Positions 30,326 through 42,044 of a DNA stretch of 64,000 nucleotides are shown here, piece by piece. The DNA is taken from positions 496,001 to 560,000 of the forward strand of contig JAAVTG010000670.1 in NCBI GenBank assembly GCA_011947345.1, read 5' to 3'. Made by a program: the position numbers and the translations under genes. Source of the DNA: Phytophthora quininea (lineage: Eukaryota > Oomycota > Peronosporomycetes > Peronosporales > Peronosporaceae). Under the pieces are notes generated by a model. The model was not told where the DNA came from. It searched no databases and saw only the letters and a program-made list of their open reading frames with translations. The stretch's first letter is position 1; each line of letters starts with the position of its first letter.

Positions 30326-33300
30326 TCTGCGCTCAACTAAACACTCGGAGCTTCCTGCGATCCATTAGCAGTAGAAAACACTTCTAATCAAATATGTTAT
30401 TAAAATACCCCCTTTTAAATTTCAGAGCAGCTTCGTGCGCAGCGCCACTTTATTCTCGTAAAGAAACTATTAGGCCAGCTATTTTTTTAATAAAAGGTTT
30501 TTAAACGTGTATTCTCCAGGGAGAGTTAACGGAACGACTAACGACAAATGAAAATGTATCTCTCATATGCTATCAGTTTATACAAAAAGGTATCAACGGA
30601 AAGATAAAAGAGTATCCTACGAATGTATTGAATCACAGTCGAAAATTGAAGCTAAGGAAGGTTTCATTATTATATTTGTTGTTTGGGGTCACTTCACCTC
30701 ACTCAACCAGGTCAAACATCACAATATCATCTGAGTGAATATCAAGATCATCTCAAACTACAGCCGTAAGGTCGGCTGACCAAGGGATCAACTGGGGTCT
30801 CAATGGACTGTCTTGGTGTTCAATATGCGCTAAATTCGCTGCTACTTGATCTCAACTTGTGTCTGAGGCGAGTAACAAGGTGAATGCAACCTTGTCGCTC
30901 TCCTGCAAGTCATTCGTAGCGGTGCAAACCACTGAATCAGCGCTTGTATCACTTGAAGTTGGAGCTGTGGCCACTTCGATACATAGTCTTTACCACGGTC
31001 TTCCTGCCAGTTCTGCGCTTTTCTCGCCTTGTACGCTCACTTTAGTTTTGGCTGCATGGTTTGTCTCCTTCAAGATTGTTTTTTTGTTCGCGCCTCTCTA
31101 GGCGTTCTCGAGCTTTGGTGACAAGATCTCGTGCTTTCTGTCTTTGTTCAGCTTTCGCCCTGAGCAATGCAGCTTTCATTTCCGGGGTGTCATCAAAATT
31201 CCTCCATCGACAAATGTGCGAATGTTTTTGCTGGTTGAGTGGTGGGAAAGGCAACGCTTTCAAACATGGATCTTCGCGCTTCATTGTGATAGTGGTCATA
31301 CATCCTTGCTGCAGAAGCAGTATATGGTTGAGTGGCTATCGGAAATATCTCAGTTCAACGTCGTTGCCAGAAAATCAACTCATGAGCGCTCATCGTCGTT
31401 TGGCGGCGCTCAAACAGAAACTGCTGGTTTCAGCTTAATTGCTAAATACTTTTATGCATCATGTATTAAGGCATTTTGTGGTGTAGGAATCCACTGAACT
31501 TTCACTAAGGTAGCAGCGAGCTTCCGCACACAACAATACACCTTCCAAATTGTCAGGCGAATGTTGGACGTGATCTGAAGGAACCCGATCCGACCCTGCC
31601 CGGAGCCGGTGTGGCCTCCACTCACTGTCTACGCTGTAGGCAAATATAAACCGACGCTACAGACACGAGCCTTTGACTGTACGTCCAGACACTTTCTCAC
31701 ACACTCAAAACCCCGTGGCACAAGCAGACGAAGGTTGTCTAGTCCTGTGGACTCTCTTATGGGGCGCCGGAGTTAACTCCAGTTGGAAGTCACGTTGGAA
31801 TGCGACTAGAGCTCCAAACACAAGGGCCCTTTCGCCCAACACTCCCCTATTAATAGGGTCAAACCAAAATACACTCTAACTACCACTCTTCACTCTTGGT
31901 CTGACCAAACGAACACTCACTTCACGAAGGTCTGTGTTCGCTGGCAGCTATAACCCACGATAACAGGGCAAGGTGCTTACCTAGGACGCTTGGCCGCTTG
32001 GGAAGTTGAGGGGAAATTCTGCTCTGTTTGTATCGCCCTCGCGGGCTCTTACTCTCTCTAATCCTACCCTTATCTATGAATCTATACAAATATCAAGCGA
32101 AACGCAAGCGTCACCGTCGGAGCTACCTATCCGACGATTCACGACCAGGCGATGGTTCGCAATAGCGACCACCTCGGGATAGCGACCTTCAACGAACCTT
32201 CGCCTCACGTCGCCATTGGTCCAGCTCGACGCCTTTTATCAGCCAATAGCGGAGGCAACAGTTTGTTGACGGATCTTGGAGAATTCTCCAAACCACAGTA
32301 ATATGAAATGTGCAAACTCGGGTCGGCCAGACCGCTACCGGGTCACACAAATATGAAATGCCTAACCCCTGGGGGAATATAGGCAAAATGAAAGGAGATA
32401 GTGCCGGGAAGCCTCGATGACAGCTCCGATCTTCTGTAGCCCTGGTCCCAGACGATCGCACTGAAGAGTATACTTGCACGCTCGAGGGAAAAAGGTAGGC
32501 TGAATTGGTCGCCCTAGCCTTCGCCGGGACAAGTTGCGTTCCTCTGAACTATACTTGATTTTACTTAGGACCCAGTCCGAGGCTCGGGTCCACCGCCTTC
32601 GACGCTGTCCCGATGTGGCCCTGGTGCGTACCTTGATCGACTTGACTTGGAAACACTATGGTTCGTCGCACTTGACCGGGACCCAGTATGGTCTGGATGG
32701 AAGGCACCTCGGCACATCTCAGGGAGAGAGTGTCACCTTGAAGTGGATTCTCTTGATTTGACTTGACTTGAGTATGGCCCACGAGGAAAGCCAGTGAAGA
32801 TTCTGACTGGACGCGCGAGACGGGACAACTTGAGGTTCGGACCCGATATGGTCCACATCACTGGCCCCGTTCCCGATGCGTCCTGGTCCTGGTCCGGTGT
32901 GGTCCACATCACTGGCCCTGGTCTGGGTGAGACGGTGGTTGGCACGGGAGTTCCCGGCACTATGCCACACCGGAGTGAGTGCTCCGAGTAGCTGGCTCAG
33001 CATTCGCACTTCCGGACCTGGGCTCCTCCTTGGTTCAGGAATCTCGATCCTGACCATCGCAACAGTTCCTTCCATAGTTAATGTCTTATAAACAGCTGGT
33101 CGCTCTGGCTCCATTTCTGAATCCAAATCAGGAGCGACCATACTTTAGCCAATAGAAAGCCTTCATCCGGAAAAAATCAAGAACCTAGTGTCAGCGTACT
33201 CGACGGTGCACAATTACCGCCTTCGTGGAGGCTATGTTTTGGTAAACGCGCTACAAGGTCTCTAAGATGCCGACAACTTGTGCCTGTTACTGTCATTTGT

Positions 33301-33942
33301 AAGTACTTTCACTTTTGACCAAGTGCTATGTGCTAATATCAACACGCAGTTTTGAGAGATAGTGCCAAGAGAGGACAAAACTTACCTCAGACATCACACG
33401 GGTTTGGTGACAACACATGCCACTGGGATTTAAATGTGCACTTTGCGTATCCTAAAGACAGCACCCACGATGTCAAAATTCTTCAATGGGTCGCTTCCTA
33501 CAGTGTATTCCTTGATCTCTTCCGTGCTTGCCGACGTCGGCTATGGTTTAAGTAAACAAGCGCTTACTCCGTCGTGCGGTGGATTTTAAGAAATAGGTAA
33601 ATTCATCCAGCAGGCCCCGATACAGCTGCAATCTCTACAACCGTCGCCACATGAAGGATCGGAACGTGGTCATGCACGAGCCTCATCCAAATCAATCATG
33701 TCGCGCTGATGGCCAAACTGGAGAGAAGAGCAGCATGTACGATCGAGCGGCTCTGGCGTAGATGCAAGCACGGTGACTATTCCGTTTCCACTACAGCGGT
33801 GTGACGGTCAAACATTGGTATTGATAGTAAATGCAAATTAACCAATACTCCGTTCACAGCAAGTTGTATTCTCTGATCCATGAAGGCCGGTCTGTGTGGG
33901 TGGTAATATCATTAGCAAAAGCGAAGTCCCCGGATTTGTGGA
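30326..33942. other. Repeat-derived sequence without a supported gene
   Basis: AT-rich to about 31.5 kb. Around 31640 a TATAAA box lies in an LTR-like context (31.5-32.5 kb), suggestive of a solo LTR, but paired ends could not be found. At 32560-33140 the minus-strand frame (32719-33141) contains an imperfect internal repeat of a DVDHTGPGPG-like phrase; on the plus strand GGTCCACATCACTGGCCC occurs twice about 57 bases apart. The rest shows no coding signal. Confidence 0.35.
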
Positions 33943-34669
33943 TCAACCATGGGACGGCCGATTCGTTGGAATGAATCGGTCACGAGAATGCGCGAATAAA
34001 TGCTCACCATAGTATTTGATATCCCATACAATCGTGGATTTCCGGTTGCATTGTAATGCTGCTGGATAACCGCGGCCGTCTATCGAAATAAAAGACCAAC
34101 GCTGAGGTGCTGAATAGCTAGGGGAAATGGAGAGGGGTTTTAATGACAACGTTAAACATGCCGTTGTCCCCCCAAAAAAAAAAAATAAAAAAACTGCGAA
34201 GTTCCTTAGCAATGGGATATTCTCATCATCCTCGTTGAAGAAACGTTTACCAATAAGCACGTTTACGATGTGCTCGGGAAATGGGAAGTGCAGAACAGCA
34301 CTTTCTCCTTCGAAATCAGAGGTCAATTGAATATTGCGAGGCACCAGTCCATCAAAGTAGGACACTTTTTGCTTATTGTTCAAAGCTTGGTACTTAGTCC
34401 ACTTGATATTATCGGCACTTAAATCCGATTCGTGGTGATTACGGTAATTTACGGACGGTACGGGACCTTGAAGAACGTCTCATTTGAAGTACGCCTTCGT
34501 TTCCCTGACGGGCCTTCTTCCCTGCCATAGAGTTGGCAAAACGACAGCAAACGGAGCAGACAAATTCGTTCTCATCGCGCGCCTCTATCTCCAGGCCAAA
34601 CTCGAGCTCGTGACTTGGTTGAAAGGGGTTTTGCCAGAGGTGCTGGACTTGAGAACTGACATGGTGCAT
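33943..34669 (-). mobile_element. Broken ORF of an oomycete repeat with a Cys-rich (BED-like) N terminus
   Basis: The N-terminal frame (34669-34439) contains a Cys cluster FVCSVCCRF and the basic run QMRRSSRSRTVRKLP. The next frame (34383-33943) has NNKQKVSYFDGL and FPEHIVNVLIGKRFF. The two frames lie in order and look like one protein with a shift near 34440. A run of C then A near 34178-34192 disrupts the second part. It resembles repeated zinc-finger ORFs seen in Phytophthora repeats; the class is uncertain. Confidence 0.4.
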
Positions 34670-35661
34670 GAGGGTGAAACTCGGAGTGAGAGCTTAGATT
34701 TTCGGTCAGTGGTTTCAAAACGACCATTGCACGTCTAAATTCGTTTCAGCAATACAATTCTACAGTAAACATTCGTTGAAGGACCTGCTCAAATAAGTCT
34801 CAGTGAGATCTCTTAAGTATCACTTTACCATCTATTTTTTAATGCCACTTTAGAGAAGGTCTGCTGTACGGCGATCAACATAGCGATGCGACAGCAACAG
34901 GAGGGGTAGTTTGCTTTGTTTGATGCGATTGATGGCGCCCATTCGGCACCTGTCGTGAGTCTTTGTCCTTGCCGGGTCTTGAAGTAGCTCCAGGCCGGAG
35001 GAAGGGAAGGAGAGGCTGTAGCCGATCGAGGCTTTAGCAGCAAAGCCAACAGTAAAGTACAATCTCTAACTTAAAGAGGTCTGATTCTCGCTATATTCTT
35101 CTTTTTCTTGGCTCTCTTCTTGTAGCTTGGTCCGCTGGGGTTGACAAGGTAAGTTCACGACTGACTGCTCTTACTCGATTCATGGGACGAATCGCACGAG
35201 CCGGCCACGATGAGGCCGTCTGGAATCGGCCGCTTGCACATCAGGCCACTGTACGGCCGCAAGGTCCAGTCGGACTTCTATACAGGGTATTCGCAGCTTC
35301 AGTCCGTAGTCAACCCGTAGTAAGCACGGAGACGAGAGCTGCGTCGAGGTCCTGGCATTTATGTGATATGACGGGGTCGACCAGCCATCGATCGAGGCAC
35401 GGGACACACCGCAGTAGTCGGTGATGCCCTATGTAAGAGGGAGTTTGTCTACCAGAGGTTGACTACTTCAGCGCTGCCAGCCCAACCTTCTAGTCAGAAA
35501 GCAGTTACTCTATACCTTGACTAACATGTACAGCAACTCGGCTTGACGATTGCTACACCACGAAGACCCGTCTCTAACGCTCTTTGGCCCGTAATACATG
35601 TACCGCGTGATGTGTACAAATGTGGCGTCTTGGACCAAGACTCTTGGTCGCAGCTGCGGCA
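34670..35661. other. Degraded sequence left of the MULE
   Basis: No gene can be supported. A minus-strand stretch near 35690-35510 (VHITRYMYYGPKSV, SSWCSNRQAELLYMLVKV) looks like the relic of a repeated oomycete ORF, into which the MULE inserted. Confidence 0.35.
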
Positions 35662-35670
35662 CAACGAAAG
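35662..35670 (+). repeat. 9-bp target site duplication, left copy (CAACGAAAG)
   Basis: Identical to 38601-38609 and directly abutting the left terminal repeat of the MULE. Confidence 0.85.
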
Positions 35671-38600
35671 GGAAGAATTGTTTTGGGGTCAAGTTTGGGT
35701 CAGGTCAAGTTCGGGTCAAGTTCAAAATTTAGTTTTTTTCTGAAACTTGATCCTAAAACTTGACCCAACTCGTGACTTGACCAACCTCTATTCTGTGATG
35801 TTGAATAAATTCTCATACTTTATTCATGAAACTTTCACTTTTAGAGGTTGTTTGCCGCACTAGTCGAGCAGTGATTATTCACTTCAACTTTAACTTTTGA
35901 TTGAATTGGCTCGATTAACGCCAAAGCAAAACCGATAGGAAATACCATAAGTAAGTCAACCATTCGAAAAAATTTCGAAGATATTGGTGCACTGAGTGTG
36001 TGTCAACGTTTCTAAACGCATGATTCGGGTTCAAATCCCGTCGTGTCCTACTCTTCACGTAAGGTTCGTCGCTCATCCGTCCGCCGATGTCCGTTCCGTT
36101 CACCCATATGGTAATATGCATTGCATTCTGGGCTAACCTACCCAATTGTCAGTGGTGACAGGGCAAAGGTCAGGTACATGAGAACGATGTGGCAATAGAG
36201 GGACACGGGAGTAAGTTTTTGACGTTGGTAATTGTACATGATATTTATGTACTTTCTTGTATCGGATACATTCCAGGTCCTCCCAAACAGGGTACAAGCA
36301 GCGAAATTATAGTGCTACAAATTCTAAATAAATTAAAATGTTGAACAGCTCACTTATGCACTAATCAACTAAGTTTCAGCTTGATTTTTTATTATTAGAT
36401 CTCAGACACTCAAAAGCCCCCGGCATAAAACTAAGACCTAACTATTGCCAATGAATGAAAATGGTGCATACAAACCGTCTAATACGCAGGCGATTGCGAT
36501 TCGTCCGACGAGGCAAATGACTCAGTGGCCACCACGGACGAATTATCGGAGTCGGAAAATCTTCCTGGTGCTGACTGTGAGTCTTCGTGGGCGGGTGCTC
36601 GAACAATTCGGTTGGAAATATCGTCCAACAGCTGTGCATTCTGCCGACTCTGCTCTTCGATTACTCCGATAAATTGAGTGACGTCTGGATGAGGCACTGC
36701 AAAAGCCTCATTTAGTGCCCGATTATAGCGCTCTAGAGGATTGTTGGTCCGATTCACGATGTCCTCTCGCAAGCCGTAGATATTCCACGACTCTGGCTTG
36801 AACTTCTTGATCCATGTGTTCTTGAAATATTTCCAAAAGCGTTTCCACTTCTCCGTCGAATATTGGATGCCAAGTTCTTCACAGTCGTCCTTGATCAAAT
36901 TTTTCACCTCGCGTTGCCCTCTGTTCATAATCTCACTGCGACGAATTACTGTTAATTTGTCGAGACAACCTTCGGCCATAGCAACAGCAACTTCTTGGAG
37001 TGGTATCCTCAACTTTAGTAACTTTCGACGAAAAGCTTGCTTAAAGTGAAACAGGCAACCAATAATTCGAGCCTCTGGAAACTGGTTCTTGGCGGCTTTT
37101 ATCATGGCATACTCGAAGTCACATACGACGTGCGTCGGTCTAAGCTTTCGATCGCAAGCCATGAACACAAAGTGTAGCAAATGTTCGTAAACTTGACCCG
37201 TCTTGCCGGTAGTCAACACGTAAAACACCGGTAGATAGACATCTGAAATGGCGTCGTGAGTCATTAAAATGACGAGTTGGTAAAACTTAGTCGGCACACA
37301 CTTGTACGTTGCGTCCATGAATAGAGAGCTTTGCCGCTGCTTCATACGATCGACCAAGTTGGGGTGTCCCCAGCCAATAACGCGGTGCAACACTTCGTCT
37401 TCGTAGTACGTGAAGTGAAATCGGAAAAACTTGAGATCCGGGCTATTTTTAACGTTGCACAAAGGTTCACTTTCAATGCGACCATAAATTTCTCGGCCGA
37501 AGTGTTTCGCTCTTGTTCGATATAGCCGGCCTAAAACTTGCGTTTTAGTCGCCCCACGGAAAATCTGCGTGACATCGCCATAAAACCGATCACGGACAGT
37601 CAACCATATTTGTTTTAGTGGCATGGTCACGTTACGAAGTGCCAGCGTATCCGTAAAATCCAGCATCTGCTCTTTGCAGTCGACGGTCACCGGTGGAGGT
37701 CCTTGCTCAGCAGGCTGATTACGATCAGGATTGCATGCTGGTTTGTGAACTCCTTCCACCCATGCAGCGTTTGGAGTTATCGCTAGTTTTGCCCGACAGC
37801 CGGTACGTCTGCGCACGCTGCAGCGATGACGCTCCGATAAACCGCTCGCCCAGTAATACGAGTAGCTATATCCGCGGTAGTAAACTGACTTCGTCTTGTC
37901 GTTGCGCACAACTTCGTCGGGAACGCCATGTTGACTTGTGCCTGGAACAGGGTTGTCATAATCACCAGCACCGTCTCCTGGTACTTGGATATTATCAGTG
38001 TCCCCTGGCTCATCGTCGCCTGGCTCATCGTCACCTGGCTCACCATTTATGCCTGTGGTTGTTGCAGTTGGACCACGATACGGAGACCCTTCGTAGTCGA
38101 ACGAAGCAGACTTGTAACTACTCGAATCGGACTGAGCGTCTTCTTCTGCTTGATAGTCGTCGGATTCAGATTGGTCGGACATGGAATCGTCGGGCGACAT
38201 CGACATTGCAACGGGGTAGGTGCACCCGTCGCTCGCTTGGACCGAAGAGCAGCGCAATACGAAGACCGAGTCTGTGGTTTGGGGGAAATTGACTCTGTGG
38301 CGTGGGCCATTGAATTAAAGTCGACACATGATTGGCTGACGTTAAATCTGTTACCCAATCAGCGGATGCCAACGCACGGCAGCCTTGATGCGTGCCGTTG
38401 TACCTATTTATGTATTTAGTGTGGCTATAAACGAAATTTACATAAATCTCTGTGATAATTGATAGGGGTTGACCCAAACTTGACCCAAATAAAACTTGAC
38501 CAGAACTTGACCCAAAAAGGCATCTTGACCCGACTTGACCCCAAAAAATGGACTTGACCCGAACTTGACCTGACCCAAACTTAACCCCAAAAAAGGTTAC
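35671..38600. mobile_element. Mutator-like element (MULE) with intact transposase
   Basis: Element of 2,930 bases flanked by a perfect 9-base direct repeat, CAACGAAAG, at 35662-35670 and 38601-38609; 9-base duplications are the Mutator hallmark. The ends are inverted repeats built from tandem GGGTCAAGTT-type units: left 35671-35780, right 38467-38600 read on the minus strand. After a few variable bases they share TTTGGGTCAGGTCAAGTTCG. Inside is one 592-codon transposase frame on the minus strand without breaks. Intact coding, good end match and an unmutated target duplication suggest recent movement and possible autonomy. Confidence 0.88.
36479..38257 (-). CDS. MULE transposase
   Basis: 592 residues in one exon; a second ATG at 38206 (MSMSPDDSMSDQ) is also a plausible start. 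The N-terminal 130 residues are acidic and Ser-rich with GDDEP repeats. Next is a Cys/His-containing, aromatic-rich segment (YYRGYSYSYYWAS...RHRCSVRRRTGCRAKL) like a FLYWCH/WRKY-type DNA-binding finger. The MULE catalytic core follows: SSLFMDATYKCVPTKFYQLV with the first Asp, PVFYVLTTGKTGQVY, THVVCDFEYAMIKAA with the second Asp, and GCLFHFKQA with the C2H-type motif. The region NRTNNPLERYNRALN contains the usual C-terminal N-P-x-E motif, with a plausible last catalytic Glu. No stop or frameshift is present. Confidence 0.9.
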   Translation of the reverse strand: MRCSSVQASDGCTYPVAMSMSPDDSMSDQSESDDYQAEEDAQSDSSSYKSASFDYEGSPYRGPTATTTGINGEPGDDEPGDDEPGDTDNIQVPGDGAGDYDNPVPGTSQHGVPDEVVRNDKTKSVYYRGYSYSYYWASGLSERHRCSVRRRTGCRAKLAITPNAAWVEGVHKPACNPDRNQPAEQGPPPVTVDCKEQMLDFTDTLALRNVTMPLKQIWLTVRDRFYGDVTQIFRGATKTQVLGRLYRTRAKHFGREIYGRIESEPLCNVKNSPDLKFFRFHFTYYEDEVLHRVIGWGHPNLVDRMKQRQSSLFMDATYKCVPTKFYQLVILMTHDAISDVYLPVFYVLTTGKTGQVYEHLLHFVFMACDRKLRPTHVVCDFEYAMIKAAKNQFPEARIIGCLFHFKQAFRRKLLKLRIPLQEVAVAMAEGCLDKLTVIRRSEIMNRGQREVKNLIKDDCEELGIQYSTEKWKRFWKYFKNTWIKKFKPESWNIYGLREDIVNRTNNPLERYNRALNEAFAVPHPDVTQFIGVIEEQSRQNAQLLDDISNRIVRAPAHEDSQSAPGRFSDSDNSSVVATESFASSDESQSPAY

Positions 38601-38609
38601 CAACGAAAG
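38601..38609 (+). repeat. 9-bp target site duplication, right copy (CAACGAAAG)
   Basis: Identical to 35662-35670 and directly abutting the right terminal repeat of the MULE. Confidence 0.85.
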
Positions 38610-39033
38610 TTGTGCGATTGATGATGCCCACGGTCAGGGACTAATCGATGCGACAGGCACTGCACTGCGTCATACAAAAATCGGAACGACCAATGAAAAT
38701 GTCAAATAACATGAGGTTATGTTGCAAGAGCGGGCCCAATATCCTCGTTCAATCAACCCGGCGGTTTGACTAACCCAGTACCCGCGTGGACAAGCTACCA
38801 ATTTCGCCACTGAAGACCTTGATTCACTTTATATGCCCCGGATCGCCCGCAACGACGGCGTCATGCGCTTCAAACGAGCCGTTGTTCGGTCCAGTCGAAT
38901 GTCCGCCTCAAACTGCGCTTCAACGATCCTCAACTAAAACTGCTGTTGATTTTGGCGTAATCATCGACGGAGTATCAATGATGATCGAGAACTGGCTGCC
39001 ATTTAGCAATTCGCCGTCCGCCTCGCAGCTCCG

Positions 39034-39951
39034 ATGCCAGCGCCTGCCGCCTCCCGATGGGGCCTGCCCCTGCTGCTCTCCGTTCCTGTCATCATGGCGG
39101 AGACCGACTACGCCGCCACGTATGTGCGCTGCACGACCTTCGAGCAGTGCTGCGAGATGTGGGGCGAGCACTCCAAACGCTGCGAGCGCGGGCCGTGCAC
39201 GCAGACGTGGATCATGCGCAAGTTCTTCTCGCTCAGCATGCCGCTGGACAGCGTCACCTTCTGGGAGGTCGTCTGCACGGTCTACAGCATGATGCCGTAC
39301 CTGGCGCTCATCACCATCATCGTCGAGGCACTCTTCCGTTCGCGCCGCTACACGCGCGTGTTCGCCATCTTGCTGCCCATCATCCTCACAGTGCTCAACA
39401 CTGTCATCCTGGTCAAGGTGCTGGGCGACTGCGACGAGTGCCCGCGGCCTAGAGGCTCCTGCCTCGTCAGCAACGGCCTTCCCTCGGGCCACGCCACCAA
39501 CGCCATCGGACTCTGGATCTGGATCGTGCTCGAGGCGCTCGCCGGCACGGGAGTGCGCGTCCGCCACTGGTCGGTGCGTCGTCGCGCTGTTGTGGTCTTC
39601 TGCGCCACGCTCGCTCTGACCCCCGTGCCCTACAGTCGGTACTACCTGGGCGACCACACGGCGCTACAAGTCATGGTCGGATCCGCCGACGGCCTCGTGC
39701 TGGGCGTGCTCTACTTCTTCTTCGTGCGCTGGAGTGTGATGCATCGCGCCATTGACGCAAGCACACGCTTCATTGCACGGACCATCAAGTTCGAGATCCG
39801 AGACGACTTCTACCTGACGCCGGGGCAATCCACCGAGGCGTCGGCTGACGACGGCACCATCGCCGACGACACCAGCGAGAGCGAGAACGCTGGCGTCCAC
39901 AACACCCACGCTGTGGAGAAGGAGATCCAGACGCCGTACGTGCAGGCGTAG
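39034..39951 (+). CDS. PAP2-superfamily lipid phosphatase, copy 2
   Basis: 305 residues, single exon. Paralogue of the gene at 13405: it shares the Cys-rich block (FEQCCEMWGEHSKRCERGPC), a TVLNTVILVKVLGDCDEC loop, motif PSGHATNAIG and motif SRYYLGDHTALQV. The tail differs, being acidic and Thr/Ser-rich (ASADDGTIADDTSESENA). An N-terminal hydrophobic segment (LPLLLSVPVIMA) replaces the longer signal of copy 1. Codon use is GC-rich like the other host genes, not like the repeat island. The Cys-rich luminal loop shared by both copies distinguishes this pair from ordinary PAP2 enzymes; function beyond lipid phosphate hydrolysis is unknown. Confidence 0.85.
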   Translation: MPAPAASRWGLPLLLSVPVIMAETDYAATYVRCTTFEQCCEMWGEHSKRCERGPCTQTWIMRKFFSLSMPLDSVTFWEVVCTVYSMMPYLALITIIVEALFRSRRYTRVFAILLPIILTVLNTVILVKVLGDCDECPRPRGSCLVSNGLPSGHATNAIGLWIWIVLEALAGTGVRVRHWSVRRRAVVVFCATLALTPVPYSRYYLGDHTALQVMVGSADGLVLGVLYFFFVRWSVMHRAIDASTRFIARTIKFEIRDDFYLTPGQSTEASADDGTIADDTSESENAGVHNTHAVEKEIQTPYVQA

Positions 39952-40089
39952 ACCAACCAACTCGACCACTAGAGCATTTATAACATAGCAACACAGTTTT
40001 CCAACACCTTCCCGCCACGGCTATTTGAAGGCGTTCTAATTGTGCCTGGTGACGATGCGAGTTGGTCGCAACAAGTCCCAGACTCGAGC

Positions 40090-40699
40090 ATGAAGACCGT
40101 AGCTGCGAGTCGCGATCGCGGCGGAAGCGATGAAGGAGGAAACGTGGAGAACCGCAAGGCTGAAGAGGGGTTGAAGTCGACGGTAAGCATCATCGACCAG
40201 CCGTATTCCGAGCGGGCACTCGAGTCGAACGCGAACTCGACGGACTGTGGTTTCCTGGCACAATCACACATGCCGAGCCGGCCAGCGACTGCTACGAAGT
40301 CGAGTACGACGAGGACATGAACCGAGAGAGCGAAGTCTCGGCCAGTGAGCTGAGATGGCTGGATCCCAGTCAAACTCAAGAGCCACGGATGAAGCTGCAA
40401 CTGACGGCTCAACAGCGCGAAATGCTGCGCAAGGACTCGTTGCTGATGCAGACTCCCGACTTCGATCCGAACAAAACGCCGACCGTGGTGCTGCACCACC
40501 AAGGAGAGACCAATTCAGGTACTGTACAGTAAGTGAACTTTCCGGCACAATTGTATCCCATGTACCCGCGTTGCTGATGGTGTTGTTGGTCTCGTGTATC
40601 TGCACAGCGGCGGGGTATATCATTAACGGCCTCGAGAACAACGTAGCAACGGGCAACGGCCTGCGCGGCATTCGGTGGCTGCGAGGCAACACTTTTTGA
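40090..40699 (+). CDS. Hypothetical protein with possible C-terminal transmembrane segment
   Basis: From MKTVAASRDRGGSDEGG the frame is hydrophilic and acidic. It shifts by one frame near 40265, continuing as PASDCYEVEYDEDMNRESEV and then LQLTAQQREMLRKDSLLMQ. Past 40520 either an intron with a perfect GTAAGT donor at 40530 is spliced, or the frame runs into a hydrophobic helix (ALLMVLLVSCICTAAGYII) and stops at 40697. The gene ends exactly where the convergent neighbour ends. No family is recognised. Confidence 0.45.
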
Positions 40700-41954
40700 T
40701 TAATAGAATGGCTTAGAGCTCGTTTCAGCTCGCTTCTGCTGGTGTGGCGACGACGCGTTATCATCGAGACCAAGCTCAAGACGCAGCGCGCACTCGTAGC
40801 TCTCGAACGCCTCATCCAGAAGAAACTCCTAACACCACATCGAGTTAATGGCAGAATCCAACAATCAGTGCTTGTCCCCATGCAACACTCACTCGTTTCT
40901 CCAGATCTGCGGCGGTAGCTGTCAAGAATTGAATCTCGCGGTGAATTCGCGCTTGCAGAGCCTGCACTGCCATTTTCCGCTCGCGATGCTCGAACGAAGC
41001 GTGCTTCATGCGTCTCTGGAATTCTCTTGCAGCACGGGAATTGGCAGTGGCCTGCTGCAGCATCTGAGCCTGGTCACGCCGTCGCTGGCGGTGGATCGCT
41101 GATAGTGATGCACTTGCTTCCAGCGTGCCACGGAGTTTGCTCTCGATCTTTACAGCCGGAGCTTGCGCTGGATGAGTCTACGTACGATGAATTAAAAGCG
41201 ACGTCACCCATGCCAGCGCATTTCACTTCTCTCGGCCCGATCACGTACATTCTCCTTGTCAAGAATGCCCGACAGCTCGCTCGCTAGAGACGCATTCACA
41301 TCTGGGAACGCCGTCGCGTCTAGTACCGAGTCTTGTAACAGCCCACCAAATGCTGTCGACACGGCGCGCTCCAGCAGCTCCCTCGTTAGCGTTTGCTGCT
41401 CGCTCTCCTCGTGCCTCTGATCTTGGCCATCCTCTTCATCCTCCGCATTCTGTCTGCTCCTTCGTCTTGGCGCTTGCTCCTGCCTCACTCTCCTCTCTGC
41501 TCTCGTGGCAGCTGCTCTCCTGGGCTGCACCAACTTGGTCGATGAGTTCCACGACCGCTTGGGTCGAGCCTCCTCCTCCGTCTCCTGCTCTGCAGTCATC
41601 TCCTCAAACTCAAGATGAACAGTCGTCTGCAAACGCTTTAGCTTGTATTTGGAGGGCTCTTAAATACTCATCAGGGCGACGTCCGCTTCCAGACTGCCAG
41701 CCATCCCCCGTGAACGCGTTCATCTGCTGCGTGGCCAGCGTCATGGCCTCCAAGTGGGCGCTCAGCTCCTGCAGTGACGTGGTAGCAGCCGAAATGGCGG
41801 CCACGCAGCTCTCGTAGGCCTCCACGCGCCGCTGCACACCCGCCAGATACTCCTCCCGCTCGGTCAGCGTCGCTCGACGCCCCGACTCGCTCCCGTGGGG
41901 CGTTCCTGGCTCGCTGTGGAGCTCCGCAGCTGCTGCTGGTTCCGGCGACGACAT
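40700..41954 (-). CDS. Coiled-coil protein of unknown function
   Basis: The minus-strand product begins MSSPEPAAAAELHSEPGTPHG and has helical heptad-like stretches (REEYLAGVQRRVEAYESCVAAI...LQELSAHLEAM). Then come an Arg/Glu-rich linker, an LTRELLERAVSTAFGG block, and a strong coiled coil (LQQATANSRAAREFQRRMKHASFEHRERK). Introns are likely near 41180-41210 and at about 40905-40843. The last exon encodes EFLLDEAFESYECALRLELG and stops at 40700. The frame changes near 41645 by either an intron or a sequence error. The architecture suggests a structural or cytoskeletal protein; I do not recognise it. Confidence 0.55.
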
Positions 41955-42044
41955 GTTCGGATTTGAATTTATGGCGCCACAAACTTGTGGATGAAATGTG
42001 AGGAAACGATTTGTATTGTGAAAAAGAGCTGGTTGCCTTCAACT

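Noticed and set aside
31500..32540. Solo LTR
   Set aside because: There is a TATA box and LTR-like texture, but no paired ends, target duplication or internal retroelement genes could be identified.
35985..36055. Possible tRNA gene
   Set aside because: CGGGTTCAAATCCCG at about 36026-36040 looks like a T arm, but no matching acceptor stem or D arm lies 70 bases upstream, so it is at best a tRNA-derived remnant.
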